Source of the DNA: an uncultured Pseudomonadota bacterium
Lineage (GTDB): Bacteria; Myxococcota; UBA796
NCBI GenBank assembly: GCA_913040875.1
Contig: CAJWHX010000017.1
Location: 1-16,654, forward strand
Direction: 5' to 3'
DNA: 16,654 bases
The notes beneath the pieces are model-generated. The model searched no databases. It was not told the origin of the DNA and worked only from the letters and a program-made list of their open reading frames with translations. This document shows positions 1 through 7,529 of this stretch, in pieces. Both the position numbers and the translations under genes were made by a program. Within the stretch, counting starts at the first letter, position 1. The number at the start of each line of letters is the position of its first letter.

Positions 1-1381
1 CTACAAATTCAGCCAGCCAATATTCTTCCATTAATACATCCCTAGAAGTCTCATCCACTTGAATACGAGCCTGTCGATACTCAACGATTTGGGGAGCATC
101 TGTGGGAGAAATTGCCATGTTTCGTTGTATCTTGTCGCCAATCTTCAGTTGAATAGAACGCAGGCTGTGATCAATTGTGACCATAGACGGCCGTGAACCA
201 TCTGCGCTTGGGTTGAAATCCCACTGAGAAGATTCATCTTTCCATTCCGCCACTCGAAACTTCGAAGCATGGGTCAGCAACTTTTTCACTCTTTCTTCTT
301 CGACCAAAGCCCCATTCAGTTCCCAATGTTGATCCAACTTGAGAGTCGTGGTCTCATCACCCACTGTTATACTCAACTGATTCAACCCAGAAGACGATTC
401 AAGAAAATCCAATAGAAGTGGATTTCGAACTTGAGCGGTGGAAAATGAGTAGTCTTCAAGCAAACCATCTCGTGCGATCACTAGTTCAGTCAAACCATTC
501 ACAGAGAAATATCTCAGTCCATCCGAGATGGAAGCACCAATCTTCAGTTGGAGGTCCACTCCAGCACCTGAAATGACGACGGATACGCTTGGAGTATCCA
601 AGCCAGACTCAGCATCGGACACCTCAACAATGCCTTTATACCCCTTGGACTTCAATGCCAGATACCGTCCAAGCAATCGCCGCATAAATTCTGATGAGAT
701 TGTTTCAGTCGGTTGGTCAGTGAACCCACCACTCCAGGATTGGAACTCGCCATTCAGATTTCGGTTGGCAACCCAAGTACGACTAGACGTTCCCAGACTC
801 CGTTCTTGAACGAACGATTCTGAGAGTACAATCTCTATTGAATCTGCAGATTTTAAATCAAACTGTACAAAATGTTCCGCTCGAAACTCACTCAGTTCAG
901 AAGCAAAGAAATCGACGGATGCCTTTGCCACTGTCAGGACCGCACCCTTATGAGGACCCGAGAGTGGCATCATGTAATAGCTGACACCTGTGGGATTGGC
1001 GCCTCCAACGAGTAAAGACTCCTTCTGCCCTCCGCGCAAAGACAAATCAACCTGGATCGCATCTTTTCCAAGTCCATAATTATCGAGGTCTACGGGATCG
1101 CGCTCCACAATACTTCGGGCTTTCAAACGGTGAAGCTGATGCTTGCTTCGATTGACCATCGTTGTTGAGGCTTCGTTGCCAGCCTGCACAAGGGTCCAAG
1201 TCCCATTGGTTTCAATCATTCTCACTTCTTGATCTGGCTGATGAATGACGACCTCGTGAAGCGATTGCTTTTCAAAATCAAAGATGGGAACATCTAGACC
1301 TGGAAGTTCTGGTTGATGTTGAGTCCACCAGTAGACTCCGCCCAAAAGGATGCACAGTATACCAAGAATCCGACCGTTCAT
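1..1381 (-). CDS. DUF4340-like extracytoplasmic protein of a Gld-type ABC operon (3' end outside window)
   Basis: Reading the minus strand from the ATG at 1381-1379 gives 460 open codons with no stop before the left edge, so the C-terminus is missing. The product starts with MNGRILGILCILLGGVYWW, one N-terminal membrane helix or uncleaved signal anchor, followed by a long beta-rich extracytoplasmic region. The segment around residues 60-120 reads like DUF4340: conversion of 'VNRSKHQLHRLKA', then a Y-G-L-G stretch and a GG-x-NPTG-x-SYYM motif. DUF4340 proteins are commonly encoded directly after GldG-like proteins, and that is the case here. The start is supported by GGAGGTGA two bases before the ATG, lying in the last codons and stop of the upstream gene; the gap between the genes is 2 bp, so they are surely co-transcribed. 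The family has no established enzymatic role; an auxiliary role for the ABC module is inferred. Confidence 0.85.
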   Translation of the reverse strand, partial: MNGRILGILCILLGGVYWWTQHQPELPGLDVPIFDFEKQSLHEVVIHQPDQEVRMIETNGTWTLVQAGNEASTTMVNRSKHQLHRLKARSIVERDPVDLDNYGLGKDAIQVDLSLRGGQKESLLVGGANPTGVSYYMMPLSGPHKGAVLTVAKASVDFFASELSEFRAEHFVQFDLKSADSIEIVLSESFVQERSLGTSSRTWVANRNLNGEFQSWSGGFTDQPTETISSEFMRRLLGRYLALKSKGYKGIVEVSDAESGLDTPSVSVVISGAGVDLQLKIGASISDGLRYFSVNGLTELVIARDGLLEDYSFSTAQVRNPLLLDFLESSSGLNQLSITVGDETTTLKLDQHWELNGALVEEERVKKLLTHASKFRVAEWKDESSQWDFNPSADGSRPSMVTIDHSLRSIQLKIGDKIQRNMAISPTDAPQIVEYRQARIQVDETSRDVLMEEYWLAEFV

Positions 1382-1383
1382 CT

Positions 1384-2778
1384 TCACCTCCGACGTCGCC
1401 AAGACAGAAATCCGCCGAGAGCAATTAGGAATGGTAAGGGAACCAACAGCAGCACTCGAAGGACATCCAGCTGAGGTTTTGTGATCAACACCTTTGTTGG
1501 CGTTCGGTATTTCGAGGCGGTTGTCTCCGATGTGTCCATCAACCAATCCAACAACACTTCAGCAAAAATCACATTCGACGGGATATCTTCTAGCATGCCA
1601 TTGGTTAGCCAATCGATATCGCCCATCACCAAGATCCGAGTCGAAGCGATACTCTCTTCAAGCAAACCACTTCCCGATAGCAACTCTACACCGCACACCA
1701 GGCTCGCGGGACCTCTCCAGTCGATGTCCCCATCAAACTGTGGTGCTGAGGTGGTTGGTGTTCTTTCGACCCACGCTTGCGAACGCAAATTCGAAAAGGA
1801 GGTTTGACGAATGCCACTTTGTTTGGATGCTGTCAGCGAAAATGCGGATGTCCGGCCCAAAACAACAGACCGCTCTTCTGACAACAGCGGTATGTTGACC
1901 TCATTCGGCTCTAAGGACAAAATGGGATGGTCCCAGTGATTGGACTGTGTTTTGGTCTCAGCCACCACCCCTTCAAGCACCTCAATATTGAACGGCATTA
2001 AGAAAGTCTCGTGAGCATCTGAACTCGAAAACCACACTCGCCCTCCCTGTTGTACGTACTTCAATAAAAGTGACTGCTGTTCATTGGACAACATCGACAG
2101 CGGTTCGAACACAAAGACAGCGGCTGCATCTACTGGAACAGAAGTCTCCCTGAGTAAGTTGAGTTTCTTAAGTTGTACCCCTTGATTTTCCAATAGAGCA
2201 TGAAATCCACTGAGCCCCGTTGTGGAGCCATCGTACAATGAACGTTCCCCATTTCCATCTAGGGTATACGCCACTTGCACAGTGGGAAAAATCAGTGTTC
2301 TCAAAGCCTGTTGGAGAATATCTTCTCCAATAAACTGAATCCCAGTTTGCCCCATTTGCTGAAGAAACATTTTTCGCTCTGGAATGACCAGAGTCACCCC
2401 CTTCCATGTGAGTGCAACCGCCCCATATTGTGTCACTCCCAATCGTTGGGCCAACTCTCGTTCTTTATCCAGATTCTTGATCTTCCACTCGATAAGGCCT
2501 GATGCTCTTCCCAACTGCTGCATTAAATCAACCATATACCGGTCTCGAAGGTCGGCATCGGTTCGGGATGGTTGCGCCTCAAATACGACGATGCTTAGAG
2601 ACTCGTCAATTTCATTCAACAGCTGCTGTGTCGGTACAGAGAGAGTATACTGAGATTCACTGGACAGGTCCCAGTGCAGTCCGTTGTCTTTCAACAGCTG
2701 GGATGCAAACCACAGACTCCCCAAAAGTGCCAGACCTGTTCCAAGCGCTGTTTTTGTCCATGCCCCTTTTACTGACAT
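1384..2778 (-). CDS. GldG-like ABC transporter auxiliary protein
   Basis: Predicted 464 aa protein with one N-terminal membrane helix (about residues 8-28), a long extracytoplasmic domain, and one C-terminal helix (about 438-458) ending in a run of arginines (SWRRRR), so both ends are cytoplasmic. The start of the soluble part (SQYTLSVPTQQLLNEID followed by SLSIVVFEA) matches the ABC_transp_aux/GldG pattern 'fSLS..T..lL..L...v.i..f'. GldG proteins pair with a GldA ATPase and GldF permease; in Bacteroidota they are linked to gliding, but in other phyla the cargo is unknown. I chose the ATG at 2778, which overlaps the permease stop by 10 bp (CGATGTCAGTAA) and starts just before the membrane helix. 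An upstream start at 2841 would add 21 residues and overlap the permease by 73 bp, which is less likely. Confidence 0.85.
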   Translation of the reverse strand: MSVKGAWTKTALGTGLALLGSLWFASQLLKDNGLHWDLSSESQYTLSVPTQQLLNEIDESLSIVVFEAQPSRTDADLRDRYMVDLMQQLGRASGLIEWKIKNLDKERELAQRLGVTQYGAVALTWKGVTLVIPERKMFLQQMGQTGIQFIGEDILQQALRTLIFPTVQVAYTLDGNGERSLYDGSTTGLSGFHALLENQGVQLKKLNLLRETSVPVDAAAVFVFEPLSMLSNEQQSLLLKYVQQGGRVWFSSSDAHETFLMPFNIEVLEGVVAETKTQSNHWDHPILSLEPNEVNIPLLSEERSVVLGRTSAFSLTASKQSGIRQTSFSNLRSQAWVERTPTTSAPQFDGDIDWRGPASLVCGVELLSGSGLLEESIASTRILVMGDIDWLTNGMLEDIPSNVIFAEVLLDWLMDTSETTASKYRTPTKVLITKPQLDVLRVLLLVPLPFLIALGGFLSWRRRR

Positions 2779-3500
2779 CGCTTCCACTCCAACACTCGTT
2801 CTGTCATCCATAAGAAAAACCCAGTCCCACCAACAAACCAAAAGACATCGGACAGGGCCAAAATGCCCTTACTCAACGGAATCAAATGTTGCATGAGAGA
2901 TAGGTCTTGAAAAATTTGACGTACCCAAACGGTGTCTACGGTTTGACCAAGAGAATCCACCATCCAAAAGGGCAACAACAATACCGCACCCAAAAGTCCC
3001 GAGGCAATTGGCTCTTTGGTCAGTACGGATGCAAATATTGCCACCGACAAACAAAAGGACAAGCAGAGTCCTTGTCCAATTAAGGCCGATACTATCGCCC
3101 CCCAGTCTGGAGTACCAAACCACGCCAGTATCAGTGAACAAAGAACAGAACTAAATACAATCATGGTGCTCAACAGAAACCCCATCAAAAATTTCCCAAC
3201 CACAAACGTCCACAATGAACCCGGCAAGGTTAGCATCATCTCTAAGGTTCCTTGTTTCTCTTCCTCTGCAAACATCCTCATGCCCAGCATGGGCATCAAT
3301 ACGACATTGGACAGAGCCAAGTTCACCGTCAGCAAGCGTAGATTGGGCTCAGATGAGACAACCAAACCAAGGTAAAAGAATAGCCCAACCAGCAATGACG
3401 ACACAAACCAAAAGACATACACAAGAGGCGAGGCAAAAGCAACCTGCAATTCTTTTGTCAACACGGAGATCGTTTGTCTAGACACACTGGCAAGACTCAT
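2769..3500 (-). CDS. ABC-2 type permease, GldF-like
   Basis: A 243 aa polytopic protein with about six membrane segments (roughly 22-46, 56-76, 100-128, 135-162, 165-185, 212-235). The cytoplasmic stretch after the second segment, RMFAEEEKQGTLEMMLTLP followed by VVGKF, is the hallmark of ABC-2 permeases of the GldF/NosY kind (R-x-F-A-E-E-x-x-x-G-T-L-E). Length fits the family (about 240-260 aa). Its ATG overlaps the ATPase stop in an ATGA arrangement (3497-3500), so translation is probably coupled and the two proteins should form one transporter in the inner membrane, with the two downstream auxiliary proteins acting on the outer face. Substrate cannot be read from sequence. Confidence 0.9.
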   Translation of the reverse strand: MSLASVSRQTISVLTKELQVAFASPLVYVFWFVSSLLVGLFFYLGLVVSSEPNLRLLTVNLALSNVVLMPMLGMRMFAEEEKQGTLEMMLTLPGSLWTFVVGKFLMGFLLSTMIVFSSVLCSLILAWFGTPDWGAIVSALIGQGLCLSFCLSVAIFASVLTKEPIASGLLGAVLLLPFWMVDSLGQTVDTVWVRQIFQDLSLMQHLIPLSKGILALSDVFWFVGGTGFFLWMTERVLEWKRCQ

Positions 3501-4465
3501 TGTTCAACCCCAACAACATGTAAAAATATATCTTCAAGTGAAGGTTCTTCCCATTGATACCCATCGATGAAAACGTCCTGCTGATGGCACCATTGAAGCA
3601 CGTTCTGTACAGTCGTTTGATCAGTAAACACCTGCACAACAACGGATTCGATCGTCGAAGATTTCAAACACACCTTCTCTATACCATCCAGATCGGCTAG
3701 ACGCTTTAGGAATCCATCGTTCCATCCTTCAGCGGTGATCGACAACGACAAAAACCCACCCCCATTCTCCTGTCCCAATTCTAGCAGCGTTCCAGACTGT
3801 GCGACTTTTCCTTGATGAAGAATGATGTGGTGTGTACACATTCGTTCTGCTTCTGAAAGCAGGTGTGTCGACAGTAAAATAGATGTCTCTTCAGCCAAAG
3901 CCTTCAACATTCCTCGAATTTCGACCATTTGTGACGGATCGAGTCCGGATGCGGGTTCATCCAAAATCAAGTACCGAGGAGAATGCAACAATGCCTGAGC
4001 CAATCCCACTCGTTGCTGGTACCCCTTTGACAGTTTCGATATCGACATCGACTCCTTGCCCAAGAGTCCAACCTTCTCAAGCGCATTACCAATGCACTTT
4101 CGAGGATTGGTCAACTCTCTAAACTGAGCCAAAAACTCCAAGTATTGACCTATAGACAACTGAGGGTACAAGGGAGGTTTTTCTGGTAAGTACCCAAGCA
4201 TTCCTCGAACCAACTCAGGTTGTTCGACCACATTGTGTCCACCAATCGTCACGGTTCCACTAGTTGGTTGTAGAGCTGTCGACAGGATTCGCATGGTCGT
4301 TGTTTTCCCTGCACCGTTAACACCAAGAAAACCAACCACTTGATTTGATGGGGCCACAAAGTCCATACCATCTAATATCTGGACCGTTCCAAACCGTTTG
4401 GAAAGTTTTTCCACGACAATCACGACACCATCCCACGTTGAACTAAAGGATAAAACAGTGTACAT
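3497..4465 (-). CDS. ABC transporter ATPase, GldA-like
   Basis: A 322 aa nucleotide-binding subunit. Walker A is GVNGAGKTT (residues 48-56), the Q-loop region reads GYLPEKPPLY as is usual for GldA-like ATPases, the signature is LSKGYQQRV (145-153) in place of LSGGQ, and Walker B is LILDEP (167-171, D169/E170), followed by the H-loop STHLLSEAER. A C-terminal extension of about 90 residues follows the core, as in gliding-type ATPases. It energises the permease encoded next. The true start may be lower: the GTG at 4423 (V15, preceded by GGATGGT) gives 308 aa and puts the conserved 'VVEKLSKRFG' near the N-terminus, whereas the ATG at 4465 has only a weak ribosome site. The upstream neighbour is divergent and 23 bp away, or 65 bp if the later start is right. 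Confidence 0.92.
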   Translation of the reverse strand: MYTVLSFSSTWDGVVIVVEKLSKRFGTVQILDGMDFVAPSNQVVGFLGVNGAGKTTTMRILSTALQPTSGTVTIGGHNVVEQPELVRGMLGYLPEKPPLYPQLSIGQYLEFLAQFRELTNPRKCIGNALEKVGLLGKESMSISKLSKGYQQRVGLAQALLHSPRYLILDEPASGLDPSQMVEIRGMLKALAEETSILLSTHLLSEAERMCTHHIILHQGKVAQSGTLLELGQENGGGFLSLSITAEGWNDGFLKRLADLDGIEKVCLKSSTIESVVVQVFTDQTTVQNVLQWCHQQDVFIDGYQWEEPSLEDIFLHVVGVEQ

Positions 4466-4488
4466 ACTCTATTGAAGACGGATAAACT

Positions 4489-5019
4489 ATGCAACTCTTT
4501 ACATTTTGGTTGTTTTTTTGGTGCAGTTTGGGTCAAGCCACGCCTCATCAATCCATTTATGGGTTTGATGAAATCGTAGTGGTCATCGAAGAAAACATCA
4601 TCACCAAAAGTGATGTCACGAAAGAGATAGCCCTAACTGCAGCGCTACCGATTCATTCTACCATCCTCCAACGTATTCGAGAAAAGAACGCCCTTGAGGG
4701 TTTGATACTGCTAGAGTTGATCGCACAAATGGCTGGGGACACCAGTCTATACAAAGCCAAAGATGCAGACATCATCGAGAGGCTTGAGTTGTTTAAATCC
4801 CAATGGTCATCCCCCGTTGAGTATCAGTTTTTTTTAAATTCTATACACATCAACGAAGAACAAGTCAAACGAATCATTGAACGACATCTCGTTGCTGAAC
4901 AGTATGTATACCGCAACCTCGGTGTGAAAAATAATACGAACTCTATCAAAGAAGAGGAAGACTTTCAAAACTGGGTGCTGTTAAATAAAGAAAAGATTTC
5001 GATTCGGTATCTCAATTGA
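4489..5019 (+). CDS. Secreted SurA N-terminal-domain-like protein without a PPIase domain
   Basis: A 176 aa protein with a signal peptide (hydrophobic residues 2-14, probable cut after GQA at about 17). After it, IVVVIEENIITKSDVTKEI is the usual opening of the SurA/PpiD chaperone N-domain (V-a-x-V-N-d-x-x-I-T-x-S-D). A helical region follows and the protein ends in WVLLNKEKISIRYLN, resembling the final strand that closes the SurA chaperone core. No parvulin domain is present: it ends naturally where such short periplasmic SurA-N proteins end, with no sign of a frameshift. It is probably a periplasmic chaperone or holdase for envelope proteins. It is divergent from the ABC operon, so the two may share a control region of 23-65 bp. 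Binding partners are unknown. Confidence 0.7.
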   Translation: MQLFTFWLFFWCSLGQATPHQSIYGFDEIVVVIEENIITKSDVTKEIALTAALPIHSTILQRIREKNALEGLILLELIAQMAGDTSLYKAKDADIIERLELFKSQWSSPVEYQFFLNSIHINEEQVKRIIERHLVAEQYVYRNLGVKNNTNSIKEEEDFQNWVLLNKEKISIRYLN

Positions 5020-5020
5020 C

Positions 5021-5053
5021 CAACACGATACCATCCATTGAGAGATCGTGTTG
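5021..5053. repeat. Inverted repeat between convergent genes
   Basis: CAACACGAT (5021-5029) and ATCGTGTTG (5045-5053) form a perfect 9 bp stem with a 15 nt loop, starting one base after the stop of the SurA-like gene. It sits between two convergent genes, where a bidirectional terminator is expected, but no T-run follows on either strand, so intrinsic termination is not clear. It may instead protect the 3' end of the transcript. Confidence 0.4.
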
Positions 5054-5185
5054 TTGGTGGATGCAACACCGCACTGTTCATACAATCTCTAAACGTGTAC
5101 GTACTCAACGCAGACACCGTATGGACTATGAACAAATAATTTAAACTCTATGATACAACCCAATAGTGACTCGATTTATCATCCA

Positions 5186-6553
5186 TCATCGCTCAAACAG
5201 AATTCGAAACTTAAAGTTCTGAGTTTGCCCGTCGGTGAACCCAAACCGTTGAATCTTGGTTTTCATACAACTTTCAATCTCTGAGTTGGCAGAGCGCATC
5301 GCCTTGATGCGGACATTGGAAGCCTTTCCAGATGTCACCCTAAACTGTACTTCCCATTTTCCAGCTACAGTAGGGTCATTCTTCAAGGCTTTGGTATGAC
5401 AATACCGTAGAGACTTCTTGAGTTTTGTAACGTCTCGATCGAGTTGTGCAGATTTATTTGTTGAAGATGCAGTGGGGGTTGGGGCTTTAGAGATTCGGCC
5501 TGGTTTCGCCGTTTGAAATGTACTGACCCCTCCCACTTCAACGACAGCAGGTTTTGATTTCTTGGTCCTTTTGGGTTGCTTGGAATTGGTCTTGGATTTC
5601 ATTTTCGGTTCTGGTTTGTCTAGTGTGCCCGTTTTGATTTCAGGTACAAAGACCTCTTCAACCGGTGCCTCTTGTACAACGATTACCTCTTCATCTTTCG
5701 GGAAAATAGCCAATGCCGCCACTCCGATCACCAAAACCGTTGCAAGGATTGGCTTCCAATCCAGAGATTTCCTTGGTCTTTTTGGCAATGATCTACGGTC
5801 TGAAACGCTAGAATCATTCTTTTCAGAAATGGGCGAGATTCCGATTCCACCCATATTTTTTATTTCCCCGTCCTCATCATTATCATGGTCATCGAGAAAA
5901 TCTTCTATCGAATCCTCATCGAACACCATCCCTTCATCGTTTTCCTCAACAGTGGGCTGACTGTCTAAATTAGAGATCTCAAATTCTTCTAGATTGTTCT
6001 CTTCAGTAGGAAGATCTATAGGAGGATCTATCTGTGATGGAGTTGAAACAGGAATATCTGGAACAACGATCCCTTCTCCTGTTGAAGATTCCTCTATTGA
6101 TGAAGTCTGTATCGAACGGTTTAGGGCGATCGTTGGTTCATCATCAAAGTCAAACTCTCCATCATCAAAATCATGCTCAAAGGACTCGAGCGTAGTCTCT
6201 TTTGTCGACTCTTGAGTTGAAACTTCGGAACCACTTGGACTGGTCGCTTTAACAATGGGTTCGGTAACCTCTAAGGGCTCTGTGATATCATCTTCAAATA
6301 CCAGCACTTCGTCTAGATCAACTTCATCTGTCAATAACTCTTCGGTGAACTCGTCTTTATCAGAATCATGATCCGTATCATTTCGTTGTACTGAGGACTG
6401 AAACTGCTCTGGCGTAAACATCCCCGTTGGTTCAAATTCAAGACAATCTTCTCCAATACTCCCTTCTATTTCCACAAAACAATTCGGGCACGCTCCACCA
6501 TACTGCTCAATCTCCAGACTAATTGGGGCAGAACACTTTGGACACTTGGCCAT
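5186..6553 (-). CDS. Zinc finger / acidic linker / membrane helix / AgmX-PglI C-terminal domain protein
   Basis: About 455 aa. Numbering from an upstream ATG at 6559, there is an MJ0042-type zinc finger (C6, C9, C24, C27), a very acidic, Ser/Glu-rich low-complexity region (about 45-235), a basic stretch (RRSLPKRPRKSLDW), one membrane helix (about 268-286), a Pro/Lys/Glu linker of TonB type (287-370), and a folded C-terminal domain (373-457) with paired cysteines C387 and C431. That last domain fits the AgmX/PglI C-terminal family: YCH at the first Cys, G-x-W-x-V-x-F, then SCM and a final F-K-F-R-I. AgmX belongs to the adventurous gliding proteins of Myxococcus. The N-terminus is probably cytoplasmic and the C-terminal domain periplasmic, a TonB-like topology. 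I prefer the ATG at 6553, as AGGA lies 6 nt upstream of it but directly abuts the ATG at 6559. Role: envelope-spanning or force/signal transmission (inference). Confidence 0.82.
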   Translation of the reverse strand: MAKCPKCSAPISLEIEQYGGACPNCFVEIEGSIGEDCLEFEPTGMFTPEQFQSSVQRNDTDHDSDKDEFTEELLTDEVDLDEVLVFEDDITEPLEVTEPIVKATSPSGSEVSTQESTKETTLESFEHDFDDGEFDFDDEPTIALNRSIQTSSIEESSTGEGIVVPDIPVSTPSQIDPPIDLPTEENNLEEFEISNLDSQPTVEENDEGMVFDEDSIEDFLDDHDNDEDGEIKNMGGIGISPISEKNDSSVSDRRSLPKRPRKSLDWKPILATVLVIGVAALAIFPKDEEVIVVQEAPVEEVFVPEIKTGTLDKPEPKMKSKTNSKQPKRTKKSKPAVVEVGGVSTFQTAKPGRISKAPTPTASSTNKSAQLDRDVTKLKKSLRYCHTKALKNDPTVAGKWEVQFRVTSGKASNVRIKAMRSANSEIESCMKTKIQRFGFTDGQTQNFKFRILFER

Positions 6554-6580
6554 ACTCATTCCTAGAAAAAGGTTTAGTTG

Positions 6581-6609
6581 ATTGTATTGACATTGATAGA
6601 CAATGCCAG
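6581..6609 (-). promoter_or_regulatory. Candidate sigma-70 promoter for the zinc finger/AgmX-tail gene
   Basis: On the minus strand, CTGGCA (6609-6604; four of six matches to TTGACA), a 17 bp spacer and TACAAT (6586-6581; five of six). Transcription would start near 6574, giving a leader of about 20 nt that contains the AGGA ribosome site for the ATG at 6553. It occupies the same bases as the plus-strand promoter candidate at 6587-6615. Confidence 0.5.
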
Positions 6610-6615
6610 TATTCT
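6587..6615 (+). promoter_or_regulatory. Candidate sigma-70 promoter for the coiled-coil zinc protein
   Basis: TTGACA (6587-6592, perfect), 17 bp spacer, TATTCT (6610-6615, four of six). Transcription would start near 6622 and leave a leader of about 160 nt before the ATG at 6784. It is interlocked with the opposing promoter, each -35 lying immediately beside the other's -10. Confidence 0.5.
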
Positions 6616-6633
6616 ACTAGGGAATTAACAAGG

Positions 6634-6727
6634 TTCGTACAAATAGGGTATCGGATTTTGTTTGTACTCCCAGCAGACAAAACTAAAATCCAAGACCTGA
6701 ATAGTCAGTATATTTGCCTTGTACGAA
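6634..6727 (+). promoter_or_regulatory. Structured 5' leader with competing hairpins
   Basis: The leader holds GGATTTT (6653-6659) pairing with AAAATCC (6685-6691), continued inward by TTTGT (6661-6665) with ACAAA (6677-6681) around an 11 nt loop. Outside it, TTCGTACAA (6634-6642) is the exact complement of TTGTACGAA (6719-6727), enclosing the first hairpin. GTACAAA (6637-6643) can alternatively pair with TTTGTAC (6661-6667), which would break the inner hairpin. No known riboswitch class was recognised. Function is inferred from pairing only. Confidence 0.35.
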
Positions 6728-6783
6728 ATCGGTTAATCGTGATAGTGTACTTCAACACTTACTTTATTATATGGAGAAGGAAC

Positions 6784-7485
6784 ATGGGTTCAACTTTGGA
6801 TTTTCTTGGTGCCACCATCGCTGACGCTCTCAGTCCACGATTTCGTCGTCCAGTCGAAGATATTATTTATGAAACCATTGACAGAAAACAAATCCCCACA
6901 CGGACCGATTTTACTGAACTGCGGAACACAATTAATTCACTGCGGTCTCAATCAACTGGTGCCCAAAAGGGTATTGAGAAATTAAAGTCTGGTCTCGATG
7001 ACATTGAAGAGAGTCTTCATGAACTGACGAATCGACTGTCGGATCTAGAGGGTCAAAACAAACGCCTCGCAGAAGAAAACACATCTTTAAAAGCCACCAT
7101 GTCCGATAGACAACCGACGGAAGATACCAATGCAAATCCTGCTGACTCCGTATTGAGTTCGGACGTTTTAGAAGATTTAATCAATCGTATTGAGATACTC
7201 GAGTCTAACACCCAGAATAACTCCACACTCAAAACAAAGGTCGTCAACAGTACTCAGGCATGTAAGGTCCCGGGATGTGACACTCCTGTACGCGCAAGCG
7301 GTTTCTGCAACAGTTGTTATGGAAAATGTCGCCGAGGTACGTTGAGAGGATATGTTAGCTTTGCCGGTATTGCTACCACAGACTCTGGCTCAAAGGTCAA
7401 TGTTGGGAAAGAACTTGGTGGAAAAGCATTCAGCGAACAAGATGGACAAATCGTGGTCGACTCTGAGGTTGTCTCTGGTCAATAA
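6784..7485 (+). CDS. Coiled-coil protein with C-terminal five-Cys zinc-finger-like motif, function unknown
   Basis: A 233 aa protein. Residues 1-35 hold an amphipathic segment (LGATIADALSPRF); residues 42-105 and 125-143 have heptad spacing typical of a coiled coil, with a polar linker between them. Residues 160-190 carry C-x4-C-x9-C-x2-C-x3-C (C160, C165, C175, C178, C182) followed by RRGTLRGY. This resembles small bacterial zinc fingers of the 'C-x4-C...G-x-C-x2-H-Y...RRG' kind, with Cys where His is usual. No catalytic domain is visible. The basic tail suggests nucleic-acid binding and the coiled coil suggests oligomers (inference). The ATG at 6784 has GGAG 7 nt upstream. The frame stays open 87 codons further upstream, but that part overlaps the start of the divergent gene and its promoter and does not look like protein. 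It is the only gene of its transcript, as the next gene is convergent. Confidence 0.75.
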   Translation: MGSTLDFLGATIADALSPRFRRPVEDIIYETIDRKQIPTRTDFTELRNTINSLRSQSTGAQKGIEKLKSGLDDIEESLHELTNRLSDLEGQNKRLAEENTSLKATMSDRQPTEDTNANPADSVLSSDVLEDLINRIEILESNTQNNSTLKTKVVNSTQACKVPGCDTPVRASGFCNSCYGKCRRGTLRGYVSFAGIATTDSGSKVNVGKELGGKAFSEQDGQIVVDSEVVSGQ

Positions 7486-7494
7486 AGTCGACCA
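7454..7494. repeat. Inverted repeat spanning the stop codon
   Basis: TGGTCGACT (7454-7462) and AGTCGACCA (7486-7494) are exact complements, 9 bp, with a 23 nt loop holding the last codons and the TAA. A possible 3'-end stabilising hairpin; it lacks the T-run of an intrinsic terminator. Confidence 0.4.
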
Positions 7495-7501
7495 GAAAAT
7501 A

Positions 7502-7529
7502 CCGTAGTCATCATGCCGTAGTCATCATG
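7502..7529. repeat. Tandem direct repeat, 14 bp x 2
   Basis: The unit CCGTAGTCATCATG occurs twice back to back without mismatch (7502-7515 and 7516-7529), in the 87 bp between two convergent genes. The core GTCATCAT recurs once more at 7558-7565. It lies outside coding sequence and is most simply a slippage duplication. Confidence 0.85.

Noticed and set aside
5061..5144. A 27-residue basic reading frame (ATG at 5061, GGTGG just upstream) in the convergent gap
   Set aside because: It is too short to judge, has no recognised similarity, and the GGTGG touches the ATG, so spacing is wrong for a ribosome site. Most likely chance.
5562..6215. Two Ser-rich plus-strand frames (5562-5960 and 5994-6215)
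   Set aside because: They are antisense shadows of the acidic Glu/Asp region of the AgmX-tail gene.
6523..6783. In-frame extension of the coiled-coil protein by 87 residues
   Set aside because: It overlaps the start of the divergent gene and the promoter region, has no ribosome site, and looks unlike protein; GGAG precedes the ATG at 6784.
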